Of a stretch of 64,000 nucleotides of DNA, positions 46,816-56,074 are shown in pieces. Position 1 is the first letter of the stretch; every line of letters starts with the position of its first letter. The position numbers were made by a program, and so were the translations under genes. The notes beneath the pieces were generated by a model that saw only the letters and a list, made by a program, of their open reading frames with translations, was not told the DNA's origin and did not search any database. This stretch comes from JBBDQZ01 sp040905705 (GTDB lineage Bacteria; Bacteroidota; Rhodothermia; Balneolales; Natronogracilivirgulaceae). Where the stretch lies: positions 1-64,000 of the forward strand of contig JBBDQZ010000064.1 in assembly GCA_040905705.1 (NCBI GenBank), read 5' to 3'.

Positions 46816-47997
46816 TTATGACAAACGTTCTACAACCATTGCCGACGCTCCACCTCCACCATTGCTGATTGCGGCACAGCCCCAGGTTTTATCATGATGG
46901 TGAAGGGCATGAATCAGTGTTACAAGAATACGGCTTCCGGAACAACCGAGGGGATGGCCAAGGCTGACTGCTCCACCATGCACATTGACTTTTTCGGGAT
47001 CCAGTTTCAATAACCGATTGTTGGCCAGCGTAACCACAGAAAAGGCTTCGTTGATTTCGAAAAGATCCATATCGGAGCTTTTTTTTCCGGCACGATGCAG
47101 GGCACGGGAAACGGCTTCGGCCGGTGCTGTTGTAAACCACTCGGGAGCTTGCGCTGTGCTGGACTGGCTCACCAGGCGTGCGGCCGGTTTAAGTCCGTGT
47201 TCATCCGCCATTTTCTCACTCATTAGTAACAATGCTGCAGCACCGTCACTGATTGGGGAGGCATTAGCGAGAGTTATCGTCCCTTCATCGCCAAAAACCG
47301 GAGTGGCCTTTGCAATATTATCCAGGATTACCCGGTCGAGCTCCTCGTCGGAAATGATTACATCAGCATCTCCTTTCCGATTACGGATTTTGACGGGGGT
47401 AATCTCATTTTTAAAGAGATGCCTATCACGGGCTTTTTGTGCTCGCCGATAGGATGTTACGGTATATTCATCCTGTTCCTCCCGGGTAATACCGTATGTG
47501 GATGCACAAAGCTCGGCTGCCTTGCTCATAGGGTAATTTTTATAGGCATCCCATAATCCGTCCCGCATGATCCCGTCCTGCAGTTCACTATGCCCGAGTT
47601 TAATGCCGAATCGTGTTTCGGGATGATAATAGGGAACATTGCTCATACTTTCCATACCGCCGGCTATCATCACATTAGTGTCACCGGAAGCAATTTGTTG
47701 CATGGCAATCATGACGGCTTTCATGCCGGATGCACATACTTTGTTAACTGTGGTACAGGGAGTAGTGTTTTTTAGTCCCGCTTTCAGAGCTGCCTGCCGG
47801 GCGGGTGCCTGTCCGATACCGGCAGACAAGGCATTCCCCATAATCACTTCGTCAATAATATCCGGATTCAGGCTGTTATTTTTAAACAGGGCACCAATAA
47901 CGACAGAGCCGAGATCCGGGGCAGTAATGAATTTGAATTTACCACCAAACGATCCTAAAGGTGTGCGTAGAGCATCAATGATAACTACATTCTGCAT
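46816..47997 (-). CDS. Acetyl-CoA acetyltransferase (thiolase)
   Basis: Thiolases join or split acetyl-CoA units. The 393-residue protein keeps the nucleophilic Cys in NKVCASGMKAV (about residue 88), NEAF, and the active-site His in GHPLGCSGSR. The C-terminal motif normally containing the second catalytic Cys (CNGGGGAS) reads AISNGGGGASAM, with Ser instead (AGC codon, near residue 378), although a Cys is present four residues upstream (GCAAI). This may alter activity. It is followed by a small lipoprotein gene. Confidence 0.93.
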   Translation of the reverse strand: MQNVVIIDALRTPLGSFGGKFKFITAPDLGSVVIGALFKNNSLNPDIIDEVIMGNALSAGIGQAPARQAALKAGLKNTTPCTTVNKVCASGMKAVMIAMQQIASGDTNVMIAGGMESMSNVPYYHPETRFGIKLGHSELQDGIMRDGLWDAYKNYPMSKAAELCASTYGITREEQDEYTVTSYRRAQKARDRHLFKNEITPVKIRNRKGDADVIISDEELDRVILDNIAKATPVFGDEGTITLANASPISDGAAALLLMSEKMADEHGLKPAARLVSQSSTAQAPEWFTTAPAEAVSRALHRAGKKSSDMDLFEINEAFSVVTLANNRLLKLDPEKVNVHGGAVSLGHPLGCSGSRILVTLIHALHHHDKTWGCAAISNGGGGASAMVVERLS

Positions 47998-48021
47998 AGT
48001 GATTATAGGAATCAGTGAATA

Positions 48022-48543
48022 TCAAATATCAGATTCATCGCGCCAGGATACGAGACGCCAGTTAGAGGTACTGTCCTGTCGCGTCATCCGAAAACTGGCG
48101 GACCCGTCCGTTCGGTAAATCTCTGAGGGTGAGGCCACAACTGTCAGATTGAATCGCCGGATCACTTGTCCGTCCGTTTGGGATTCATTAATAATTTTCT
48201 GGGTGATGTTATTCCAGCGTAATGTTATTTCATAACTGAGAGAAAACATGTTATAAGTGCTGGTCATTTCGTTCGAGCGGCCCCAGGTGATATCCACATT
48301 ATGTTCTGCATCACGAAAGGTGAAAATAAAGTCGGGGTGAATAAGCGGGCCGTAGAGCGATGTATCCCTTAATTCGTACGATTTTTGAAAGCGGGTGTAA
48401 AAGCCCTCGATTGTAGACGGATCTCCAAGCAGATCGTCCAGGGGATCACCTTTCAGTTCACCGGGTGCAAACGGGTTGGTACACCCGCCTGTTAAAAGGA
48501 GGTGGACCAGCAGTACGGGAAGGGATAATCTGTGGGGACTCAT
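48022..48543 (-). CDS. Small lipoprotein, NTF2/SnoaL-like
   Basis: The 173-residue protein has a lipobox (LLLTGGCTN, about residues 16-22). The mature part has IEGFYTRFQKSYELRDTSL and YGPLIHPDFIFTFRD, followed by antiparallel strands ending WRLVSWRDES. This pattern resembles the NTF2/SnoaL fold used as a binding or scaffold domain, but no catalytic residues are evident. It is 24 bases upstream of the thiolase gene in the same direction. Confidence 0.7.
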   Translation of the reverse strand: MSPHRLSLPVLLVHLLLTGGCTNPFAPGELKGDPLDDLLGDPSTIEGFYTRFQKSYELRDTSLYGPLIHPDFIFTFRDAEHNVDITWGRSNEMTSTYNMFSLSYEITLRWNNITQKIINESQTDGQVIRRFNLTVVASPSEIYRTDGSASFRMTRQDSTSNWRLVSWRDESDI

Positions 48544-48757
48544 ATTTCAGCACAACATTAAACACATGCATTTCTCTTTACAATTTATATGATTAACGGG
48601 AGCAATGCATCACGATTTGGATCAGCATACTAAAATCGATTTATTTCTGGAATAATGGCCGAAATAATTTCATAAAATGGGTTAACCATACCATGGGGTC
48701 AACCTGCGGTATTGGCACTCAGAGAGCATTGGAGAAGAAAAGGAAGCAACAGAGCGG

Positions 48758-49909
48758 TTAGGTATTCAGTTTGGAAAAGGCTGATTTAAGGTCTTCACGC
48801 AGATCTTCGACATCTTCAATGCCGACAGAAAGACGGATTAATGAATCTTTAAGTCCGGTTGCCTCCCGAACTTTTGCTGGAATGGAAGCGTGGGTCATGC
48901 TCGCCGGATGGCTGATCAGTGACTCTACACCACCGAGACTCTCTGCCAGGGTAAAAAAACGGGTGTTCTTCATGAAGGATACCGCGTTATTAATATCGTC
49001 CTTTTTCAGGCTGAATGAGACCATAGCCCCAAAATCGCTCATTTGAGCACGGGCGATGTTATGGTTTTGGTGCGATGCAAGTCCGGGATAGCGAACATCT
49101 CCAACGTCCGGGTGGCCAGTGAGAAATTCGGCAAGGACACGGGCGTTTTCACAGGCACGTTGAACTCTCAACCCCAACGTTTTGACGCCACGCAGAGCGA
49201 GATAGCAGTCCATAGGGCCCGGCACAGCACCTGTTGTTTTGGTTTGAAATGTAAGATTTTCATAGATATCGTCATGATTGGTACAAACCGCACCTCCTAT
49301 CAGATCGGAGTGGCCACCGATATATTTTGTTGTGGAATGGAGCGATGCATCGGCACCCAAAAGAAGCGGCTGTTGCAGTGCGGGCGATGCGAAGGTATTA
49401 TCAACAATAGTGAGGACGTTCTTTTTTCGAGCTTCTTCTGAAAGAACCGCAATATCTACAATATTGAGTAAGGGATTCGAGGGGGTTTCAATCCAGAGCA
49501 ATTTGGTATGAGGGGTAAAAGCCTGCCTCACATTCTTGATGGAACTCATGTCGATAAAACTGAATCGAATACCATATGGCTCAAACACACTGGTAAAAAG
49601 GCGATAGGAACCACCATATAAGTCGTTGGTCGTGATAACATGATCACCCGGACGGAGCATTTTTAATAGTGCATCCATGGCTGCACATCCGGAGGCAAAG
49701 GCTGCAGCAAAGCGGGCTTCTTCAAGGCCGGCAAGCAGTTTTTCAAAGGCACTGCGGGTTGGATTGCTGACCCGGGCATATTCGTGTCCCTTGTTTTGAT
49801 TCGGGGCTTGCTGGGCATAGGTAGATGTAAAAAAAACCGGAGGCATCACAGCTCCGGTTGTCTCTTCAGGAGTCTGGCCGGCATGAATGGTTCTGGTATT
49901 GAATTTCAT
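48758..49909 (-). CDS. Cystathionine gamma-synthase/lyase family PLP enzyme
   Basis: This trans-sulfuration enzyme uses pyridoxal phosphate to make or cleave cystathionine. The 383-residue protein from the ATG at 49909 has IHAGQTPEETTGAVMPPVFF, YARVSNPTRSAFEKLLAGLE, FASGCAAMDALL and the PLP-lysine motif HSTTKYIGGHSD (about residue 198). The substrate class, MetB synthase or CTH/MccB lyase, cannot be told from sequence. No Shine-Dalgarno is visible; an alternative start 9 codons upstream exists. Confidence 0.93.
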   Translation of the reverse strand: MKFNTRTIHAGQTPEETTGAVMPPVFFTSTYAQQAPNQNKGHEYARVSNPTRSAFEKLLAGLEEARFAAAFASGCAAMDALLKMLRPGDHVITTNDLYGGSYRLFTSVFEPYGIRFSFIDMSSIKNVRQAFTPHTKLLWIETPSNPLLNIVDIAVLSEEARKKNVLTIVDNTFASPALQQPLLLGADASLHSTTKYIGGHSDLIGGAVCTNHDDIYENLTFQTKTTGAVPGPMDCYLALRGVKTLGLRVQRACENARVLAEFLTGHPDVGDVRYPGLASHQNHNIARAQMSDFGAMVSFSLKKDDINNAVSFMKNTRFFTLAESLGGVESLISHPASMTHASIPAKVREATGLKDSLIRLSVGIEDVEDLREDLKSAFSKLNT

Positions 49910-50244
49910 GTGTATATTTTTTATCACTATTGTCACATGTAATGTCCATTATGGAAATAATCATGCTTCTGTATGACGAGAAGCCGTCATGGCCATTTCA
50001 TCTGTTTAAAATTTTATACCTTATAAGGCCGGATGGAACATTCATGGTGAAAACATCTGCGTGTTTGTCGAAAATTTTCACCTATGATACCCAATATAAT
50101 TTTGCTGAACAAAAGGTAAAGATATTGAAAAAAAAGCCCTGCGGTATAAACTGCAGAGCTTTTTTTAATTTCCACGGAGTAGACAGGGAGTCAATGCAAC
50201 CCTGGTGGTATGGGTTATGTGAAAATAGATTGAACAATCAAAGA
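49910..50244. other. 335-base gap between a PLP enzyme and a TPR lipoprotein gene
   Basis: This gap holds the minus-strand promoter region of the cystathionine-type gene (lower part) and the terminator of the TPR gene (50128-50166). I see no gene-like frame with good composition; a + strand frame of about 180 codons here runs through the terminator and has no homology I can recognise. Confidence 0.5.
50128..50166. terminator. Bidirectional intrinsic terminator
   Basis: A GC-rich stem GCCCTGCGG pairs with CTGCAGAGC (one mismatch, one wobble) over a TATAAA loop, flanked by A8 and T7. It works in either direction and lies about 80 bases downstream of the TPR gene on the minus strand. Confidence 0.7.
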
Positions 50245-51573
50245 TCAAAGGCCGGCTTTTTCCTGAGCCCGTTCGGCTTCTTCTTCCATGCCGAGATGAG
50301 TATAGACACGGAAAAGGGAACGCCAGTTTTCCACATTGTCCTCATTAAGTTCGGTGGCTTTTTCGAAATGGGGGATGGCTTGTCTGAGATAAGCTCTGGC
50401 CTGCTCGTCGAACCTGTCTTCATCTTCCAGGTCATCGGCCATGTTTCTCTGATCCTGTAAAATTGCAGCACGATTCTGGTAAATTATCCCAAGAGTAGAA
50501 TGGACTTCCTCATTTTCCTGGTCATTTTCAAGTGCAAGCAACAACTCTTCTTCCGCCTCTTCTGAAAAACGGAAGGATTCCTCAATCAGCATGTCAGCCT
50601 CATCTTCCAGACTACTCAATTCATCACGCAACCCGGTCAATACGGCTTCATCCGGATTGGGTTTCTGTCTTTCCTGACGAATTTCCCGGCTTTTATCATA
50701 CATGTCGTCATAGATACTTCGTATTTGCCGGTCCAGTTCCTGGACCATCTGATAAACCTGAGTTGCAAATACCAGCCGGTATTGTGGATTGTCCGGATCC
50801 CGCTCAATCAATTCCTGAACCAATTCCATGGCCAGGTCGGTTTCGCCTCTGCGCAAATACAAATTGGCAATTTCCTGTACGATCTCTATTTCATCGGGAT
50901 ACAGTTCTCTGGCTTCTAACAAGACTTGGAGAGCATCGTCCTCCCGGTCGTTTTGTAACAGAAAATATGAGAGGCGATAGTAATTGAACAGATCTGCATC
51001 TTCGAGTTCATAAATAATATGGCGGGTATACTCTTCAGCGTCTTCGAAGTTACCCAGTGCAAAGCTGACTTCTACCAACAGGTTATAACTTTGTGCGCTG
51101 TCTGGATTGATGGCTATGGCATTAAGAAAATGTTGTCGTGCAATGGCCAGTGAATCTTCAGAAGTGCTGACAATGTCTTCGGTTAAAAGCCCAACGCCCG
51201 AGTTGTATTCATTGCCCCAATATTCGATGATTTTTTCCGGCAATTCTCTTGCTTCGCTGCTTCTTCCCGACTGGGTATCATAACGTCTTTTTGCTTCATC
51301 GAAATTATCACGAGCAGATTGATAATCATCCAGGCGCTCGGCAACCGGTTTGTTACCGGCCATGGCAGCATAGGCAACGCCAATGTAGTAATATCCGTCA
51401 GCATTTTCCGGGTTTGTTTCCAGGGCTCTCTCAGCAGATCGAATAACCTGTTCATAATTTTCTTCAACGAGGGCCAGTTTTGCCGATTCGATATTAGGAT
51501 CACTAGCACATGACCATATCACAAACATCGTAACAATGGCGGCCAGTGAAATTTTTAAAACATCCGTTTTCAT
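50245..51573 (-). CDS. TPR-repeat lipoprotein
   Basis: The 442-residue protein has a lipobox (VIWSCAS, about residues 18-23) and several tetratricopeptide-like pairs: YEQVIRSAERALETNPENAD, ARQHFLNAIAINPDSAQSYN, ALQVLLEARELYPDEIEI, LAMELVQELIERDPDNPQYR and a C-terminal ARAYLRQAIPHFEKATELNE. A charged coiled-coil stretch lies at about residues 285-345 (SREIRQERQKPNPDEA). It probably acts as a periplasmic scaffold for protein complexes; the partner is unknown. It is divergent from ridA. Confidence 0.85.
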   Translation of the reverse strand: MKTDVLKISLAAIVTMFVIWSCASDPNIESAKLALVEENYEQVIRSAERALETNPENADGYYYIGVAYAAMAGNKPVAERLDDYQSARDNFDEAKRRYDTQSGRSSEARELPEKIIEYWGNEYNSGVGLLTEDIVSTSEDSLAIARQHFLNAIAINPDSAQSYNLLVEVSFALGNFEDAEEYTRHIIYELEDADLFNYYRLSYFLLQNDREDDALQVLLEARELYPDEIEIVQEIANLYLRRGETDLAMELVQELIERDPDNPQYRLVFATQVYQMVQELDRQIRSIYDDMYDKSREIRQERQKPNPDEAVLTGLRDELSSLEDEADMLIEESFRFSEEAEEELLLALENDQENEEVHSTLGIIYQNRAAILQDQRNMADDLEDEDRFDEQARAYLRQAIPHFEKATELNEDNVENWRSLFRVYTHLGMEEEAERAQEKAGL

Positions 51574-51880
51574 CGCGTAAATTATTTAAATGATTAATGA
51601 CGGGCGAATTCTTCGTTAAGGTTCGCACTATACAGGTTGATGGATGGAATTCGCTGGCAATATATCTATCGTAAAATTCCTTTTGAAATCAATATCTGAA
51701 AATAACAAAAAACCACATCGCCTGAAAGTAAGCATAGCTATTCTTATCTGCAAAAAAGTTGCATTCCGTTAACTCAGCTGGTTGTATAAAGCTGCTATTT
51801 TCTGTTGTTTCTGGATTTCGTATGATTATGATTCAGTGAAAGAAAACTTGATTTAATAACGAATTAGGTATGGTTAACGT
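51574..51880. other. 307-base divergent promoter region between TPR lipoprotein and ridA
   Basis: The region is non-coding as far as I can see. It must hold the minus-strand TPR promoter and the + strand ridA promoter (see 51805-51832). I noted short inverted pieces such as GAATTC twice (51608 and 51656), but no convincing operator. Confidence 0.5.
51805..51832 (+). promoter_or_regulatory. Putative promoter for ridA
   Basis: TTGTTT and TATGAT are separated by 16 bases, ending 48 bases before the ridA ATG. The match to a housekeeping promoter is moderate and is based only on the hexamers. Confidence 0.35.
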
Positions 51881-52261
51881 ATGTTAAAACAATCAATAAA
51901 CACCGTGGATGCCCCTGCAGCTATAGGTCCTTACACTCAGGCAGTGGTGTATGACCAACTCATTTTTTGTTCCGGCCAGATTGGCCTGGATCCTGAAAGT
52001 GGGGAGTTGGCAGGATCTGATACCGTACATCAAATGCAGCAGGTAATGAACAATCTGGGTGCCGTATTGCGAGCAGCCGGATCCGACTGGGGAAGAGTAT
52101 TAAAGTGCACTATTTATCTGATCGACATACAGGAATTTTCCCATGTCAACGAGGTCTATGCAACATATTTTAGTGCTGATCCGCCTGCCCGGGAAGTGGT
52201 GGCTGTGAAAAATCTTCCCAAAAACGCCAGAGTCGAAGTTAGTTGTATGGCACATCGGTAA
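51881..52261 (+). CDS. ridA: RidA family reactive enamine/imine deaminase
   Basis: RidA proteins hydrolyse reactive 2-aminoacrylate and similar enamines, protecting PLP enzymes. The 126-residue protein has APAAIGPYTQAVVYD, FCSGQIGLDPESGEL and the substrate-binding Arg in DPPAREVVAV near residue 106. It is a good functional neighbour for the PLP enzyme at 48.8 kb. Its last 23 bases overlap, tail to tail, the end of the M23 gene on the other strand. Confidence 0.96.
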   Translation: MLKQSINTVDAPAAIGPYTQAVVYDQLIFCSGQIGLDPESGELAGSDTVHQMQQVMNNLGAVLRAAGSDWGRVLKCTIYLIDIQEFSHVNEVYATYFSADPPAREVVAVKNLPKNARVEVSCMAHR

Positions 52262-54260
52262 AAGTCATTTCCGACCAGTTTCCGGCCAGGTCAGGTACCC
52301 GTACAGTTATTTCATTGGTGCTTTGAGGAGAAAAATTTGGATGGTGGTATATCAACAGGTTTTTTTCCGGATCAAATTCAGCAATGCCCCGAGTCTTGTT
52401 GACATAAAATTCGGCCGATGGATAATCGATTCCCGAGAGGTCATCCTCCACGAATACGGATGCATAATATCGGTTGTTGTACGCCCGGTGTTCTAATTGT
52501 GGAGATGTAATAACAGGCCCTGCAGAGTCGGTCCTTACCGTAAAATGGCCTCCGTTTCTCACCGATCCCACCAATGCTTTGTTTCGTTGGTCTACATATG
52601 AGGAGATATGGGATAGTTTGCCGGTGACCGGATCGGTTTGATACAGGCCAACTCCTTTGGTTTTAGCCAGTTTTTCATCCAGTAAAATTCGAATCACGGC
52701 CGGCCTGCGAAAGGGTTCATTGTTCGGAAACAGGTACAGGTCCGGGTATACTCCGGAAATGCCCTGGGTAACGGGTTCAAAAAATGATTCAGGAGGAAAA
52801 TGGACAGAAATGCGCATGTTCTCATGATATACCGATGTGTGATGTGCAGGATCGATCCGGTTAAGGGCCCAGGTGCTGTCGCTCTTTTGCAATTCCATTC
52901 GTGGAGCAATGTCAAGCGGAAGTCCGCGATGAGAAAATACATATGGCCGTGCCTCCTCCCCGTATGACCCAACCGGCCGTATGAGCAGAATTTCGCTGTT
53001 TCTATTTCGTTTTATATTTTCAGCATCATTTTCGAAAGATGTTGTGATCGGGTGGACCCAGTTATTGTACCAATAGAGTCCGGAGGGAGAGGCCCTTCCC
53101 GGCCGCGATTTTCCGGCAACAATAGGCATCTCAATTAAAGGCCTGGAATCCGGTTCGGTGACATTCAACTGAAGCGTTGCCAATGACTGGTTTCCGAAAA
53201 AATCAGATGCTTCGATACGAATATGACGGGTTCCTGGCGAAAGGTTCAATCGACCGGTATGTCCGGTGTCATGGTAGAACGGCAACGTATTGCCATTTCG
53301 AAGATATAGACGCTGATAGCCTTTCCTTTCTTCAGTCAGAATGGAATATACCCTGTCCAGAAAGATCTGTCTCGACTGATCATAGGAAAAGCTGTCTGCC
53401 TGGGAGTGAAAATAAAGTTTGTCGTCGACATACATCTTCAGATCGTATACAGCATGAACATTGTTTGAGGAATTGGCGCGATCAAACACATCGACGGCCA
53501 GGCCAATTTCCCCGGATATTTCCACGGTTCCGAAATGGTATGGATCGCCTCGGCCGGGAGTGGGTATTCTGTAAATTTCTTTACGGCCGTTTATGGTGCT
53601 GATGGGTGATAACGGCTCAATCACAAGACCGGAAAATTGTGGTGAAATGGTGTCCTCAATCCGGTAACCCGCCAGCATTGGATTAAACGGGTGGCCTTCC
53701 GGAGTTCGAAGCTCGAAGTGAAGATGGGGCGGCCCCACACCTGTAGAGCCTGTCCACCCGATTTGTTCCCCCCGGCGGAAATAATGATTATAATCCTCAA
53801 ATAATTCGTCGTATTCAAACATGTAATTTTGCATCCGCAGGGAATCAACTATACTCCGGATGTCGGGATGAAAATCTCTGAGATGAGCATATAGAGAAAT
53901 ACTGCCGTCGTCGTGTTTCAGGTAGATAACGTTTCCGTATCCAGCCGGACCCACGGCAACCCGATGGACGATACCATCACGTGCGGCAAATACGGCGTAA
54001 CCTTCCTGTCCCCAGGTTCCGATATCCATGGCGGCATGAAAATGGGCGGATCGTGTTTCTCCAAAAGATGAGGACATATAACGGGAGGCATTTGTCGGCC
54101 AGGCATATGAAACGTTATTGCTGAGAAAAGCGGGGCGCGATTGAGCTAAGGTATGAGAGGCGGAAAACGACAGAATATGCGCTATGCTACATATTTCGAC
54201 CAGCACAATCAGTAATGAAGGAATCCGGAATAAGGATGTAATAAATACGGCTGCTTTCAT
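52239..54260 (-). CDS. M23 family metallopeptidase with Ig-like C-terminal domains
   Basis: The 673-residue protein has a signal segment (about residues 14-40, cleavage near TLAQ) and a complete M23 LytM site: FHAAMDIGTWG (His/Asp), LYAHLRDFH and PPHLHFELRTPEG (HxH), so it should be catalytically active on peptidoglycan or a similar peptide. The remaining 450 residues are strand-rich (for example HIRIEASDFFGNQSLATLQL) with a DLSGIDYPSAEFYVN segment, like Bacteroidota surface M23 proteins. It is probably periplasmic or surface located. It overlaps ridA at the 3' end. Confidence 0.88.
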   Translation of the reverse strand: MKAAVFITSLFRIPSLLIVLVEICSIAHILSFSASHTLAQSRPAFLSNNVSYAWPTNASRYMSSSFGETRSAHFHAAMDIGTWGQEGYAVFAARDGIVHRVAVGPAGYGNVIYLKHDDGSISLYAHLRDFHPDIRSIVDSLRMQNYMFEYDELFEDYNHYFRRGEQIGWTGSTGVGPPHLHFELRTPEGHPFNPMLAGYRIEDTISPQFSGLVIEPLSPISTINGRKEIYRIPTPGRGDPYHFGTVEISGEIGLAVDVFDRANSSNNVHAVYDLKMYVDDKLYFHSQADSFSYDQSRQIFLDRVYSILTEERKGYQRLYLRNGNTLPFYHDTGHTGRLNLSPGTRHIRIEASDFFGNQSLATLQLNVTEPDSRPLIEMPIVAGKSRPGRASPSGLYWYNNWVHPITTSFENDAENIKRNRNSEILLIRPVGSYGEEARPYVFSHRGLPLDIAPRMELQKSDSTWALNRIDPAHHTSVYHENMRISVHFPPESFFEPVTQGISGVYPDLYLFPNNEPFRRPAVIRILLDEKLAKTKGVGLYQTDPVTGKLSHISSYVDQRNKALVGSVRNGGHFTVRTDSAGPVITSPQLEHRAYNNRYYASVFVEDDLSGIDYPSAEFYVNKTRGIAEFDPEKNLLIYHHPNFSPQSTNEITVRVPDLAGNWSEMTFTDVPYN

Positions 54261-54314
54261 GTGTTTAAAAATTAGGGATTATAATATCACATTAGTATCC
54301 CCATGAGAATATAA

Positions 54315-54977
54315 TCAGGTATCCCGTTCAACACGGGCTTCGAGAGTAACGAGGCCGGTCCCCAGGTTTGCATGCAACAGGTCGCCATCCTGGAGCAGGC
54401 CAACCCCTTCGGGTGTGCCGGTAAAAATGAGATCACCCGGATAGAGCGTAACGAATTTTGACAATATGGAGATGATTTCAGCAACGGGGAAAAGCATCAA
54501 TGAAGTGCGTCCATTTTGTTTCCGAACTCCGTTAATATCAAGGTTAAAAGAAAGATTTCCGGGATCGGGAATCTGTTCTGCCGGTATAAACGAACTTACC
54601 GGTGCAAAGGTGTCGAGACCTTTTGCAAGAAACCATGGATGACGTTTTTCTTTGAGTTGTTGCTGAATATCACGGGAAGTGACATCGATCCCGATACCGT
54701 ATCCGGCCACAGCCGTCAGGGCTTTGCCGGCAGTAATGTTCTTAACCTGCTGGCCAAGGGCTACAACGATCTCCGTTTCAAAATGAGGTTCAGCCACAAA
54801 TGACGGGATATGAATGATGCCGTCAAACGTAAGGCTGGTGAGCGGTTTAATAAAAATTACAGGTTGAGAAGGGATCGGATTATTCAGTTCTATTGCGTGT
54901 CCGGAATAATTTCTTCCAATGCAGTAAAGTGTTCCTGCCCTAAGCTCGGGCAAGCCTGGAAGTGTTAACGGTGTCAT
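54315..54977 (-). CDS. Fumarylacetoacetate hydrolase family protein
   Basis: FAH-family enzymes hydrolyse or decarboxylate 2-oxo acids, for example acylpyruvases. The 220-residue protein has the metal ligands in EPHFETEIVVALG, then GYGIGIDVTSRDIQ, FLAKGLDTFAP and LIFTGTPEGVG. It is the short, single-domain form. It is a monocistronic-looking gene between the M23 gene and the rplU-rpmA operon; the exact substrate is unknown. Confidence 0.92.
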   Translation of the reverse strand: MTPLTLPGLPELRAGTLYCIGRNYSGHAIELNNPIPSQPVIFIKPLTSLTFDGIIHIPSFVAEPHFETEIVVALGQQVKNITAGKALTAVAGYGIGIDVTSRDIQQQLKEKRHPWFLAKGLDTFAPVSSFIPAEQIPDPGNLSFNLDINGVRKQNGRTSLMLFPVAEIISILSKFVTLYPGDLIFTGTPEGVGLLQDGDLLHANLGTGLVTLEARVERDT

Positions 54978-55081
54978 GAATGCTTATTGAGAGGTAAACG
55001 GGTTGAAAAATACATGAGGTAGAGCTAAGGTAACTTGCATCAGGTTCTGCAGAATGCAAGACGGCCAAAAAGCTGTTGAGC

Positions 55082-55120
55082 AAAAAAAAAGCTCTAATGT
55101 GAATGGATCATCAGAGCTTT
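55082..55120 (-). terminator. Intrinsic terminator of rplU-rpmA
   Basis: On the minus strand an 8-bp stem (AAAGCTCT with AGAGCTTT) plus a further three pairs after one mismatch closes a 9-base loop and is followed by a T9 tract. It lies just downstream of rpmA and is one of the clearest terminators in the window. Confidence 0.85.
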
Positions 55121-55142
55121 GATAAGGGATTCGAATGTTGGG

Positions 55143-55397
55143 TTATCCGGCTTCCACAGAAACCGTTTTGCGATTGTTTCGTCCGGTCCGATAAAATACG
55201 GTTCCATCAGCCGTTGCAAAAAGGGTATCATCTTTACCAATACCGACATTCGTTCCGGGATGAAATTTGGTTCCGCGCTGGCGAACTAAAATGTTTCCTG
55301 AAAGAACCGATTCGCCGCCAAATCGTTTCACACCCAATCGTTTTGATTCTGAATCCCGGCCGTTTTTGGTGGAACCGCCACCTTTTTTATGTGCCAT
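55143..55397 (-). CDS. rpmA: 50S ribosomal protein L27
   Basis: L27 reaches the peptidyl transferase centre of the large ribosomal subunit. The 84-residue protein begins MAHKKGGGSTKNGRDSESKR and contains GGESVLSGNILVRQRGTKFH and PGTNVGIGKDDTLFA, as expected. The N-terminal cleavage extension seen in some Firmicutes is absent. It lies 13 bases after rplU in a two-gene operon. Confidence 0.99.
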   Translation of the reverse strand: MAHKKGGGSTKNGRDSESKRLGVKRFGGESVLSGNILVRQRGTKFHPGTNVGIGKDDTLFATADGTVFYRTGRNNRKTVSVEAG

Positions 55398-55410
55398 GGT
55401 TTAATAGGAG

Positions 55411-55725
55411 TTAAGCGGTGATTTTTTGAATTAAAATCCGGGTCAGGTGACGACGATGACCTCGTCTTACCTGATATCCCTTCCGGCGTTTTTTCTTGAA
55501 AACAATCATTTTGTCGCCTTTCGTATGTTCAACGACTTTCGCTTCGACTTTCGCATTTCCAAGCGTGGGTGTACCGACCTGCACCTTACCATTACCGTCG
55601 GAGGTCAATAATACTTTATCCAGGGTGATTTTTTTATTCTCCCCGGTATTTTGTTTATCTACAAAGATGACATCGTTTTTGGCCACTTTGTACTGATGCC
55701 CACTGATTTCTACAATTGCGTACAT
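55411..55725 (-). CDS. rplU: 50S ribosomal protein L21
   Basis: L21 binds 23S rRNA in the 50S subunit. The 104-residue protein shows MYAIVEISGHQYKVAKND at the start and FKKKRRKGYQVRRGHRRHLT near the end, both typical. It heads the rplU-rpmA operon and is preceded by a Bacteroidota-style promoter element (55775-55782). No obvious autoregulatory leader structure is seen in the 57-base span between the two. Confidence 0.99.
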   Translation of the reverse strand: MYAIVEISGHQYKVAKNDVIFVDKQNTGENKKITLDKVLLTSDGNGKVQVGTPTLGNAKVEAKVVEHTKGDKMIVFKKKRRKGYQVRRGHRRHLTRILIQKITA

Positions 55726-55774
55726 GTCGGTTTCTAAATAAAAGAATATATTTCATATCTGTTTTTCAAGATCC

Positions 55775-55782
55775 CAAAGATA
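55775..55782 (-). promoter_or_regulatory. Bacteroidota-type -7 promoter element of rplU
   Basis: On the minus strand TATCTTTG matches the TAnnTTTG -7 consensus exactly and lies about 50 bases before the rplU ATG. The T-rich stretch about 19 bases further upstream may serve as the -33 region. Confidence 0.6.
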
Positions 55783-56074
55783 ACGGTTTTGGGGAAATAA
55801 AAAAAGCTATTTCAGACTTGAACAGGAGCAGCTCAGCCTGGTGAAGTAATGTTGAAGGGATGATGCATTGAAGATTTTGTAATTGTTGAGGCAGGCTCTT
55901 TTCAGGTGAGTTGAAGTGTTTTGGATATTTTACCGTAAGGTTTTACATGCAGGCATTCCGCACTCGAAATGGTTTGATTTAATAGGTAAGAGGTGTACAT
56001 TTCAACTATCGGAAATTCATACTTAAGCAGTAAATATTTATTGTTAACGCTATTATTCAAACATCAGATCAGAT
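55783..56074. other. Non-coding gap between rplU promoter and a small hypothetical gene
   Basis: About 290 bases with no recognisable gene, RNA or repeat. With the rplU leader, the gene-free stretch from 55726 to 56074 is 349 bases. I see short inverted pieces around 55930 (TACCGTAAGGTTTTAC), but nothing I would name. Confidence 0.4.
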
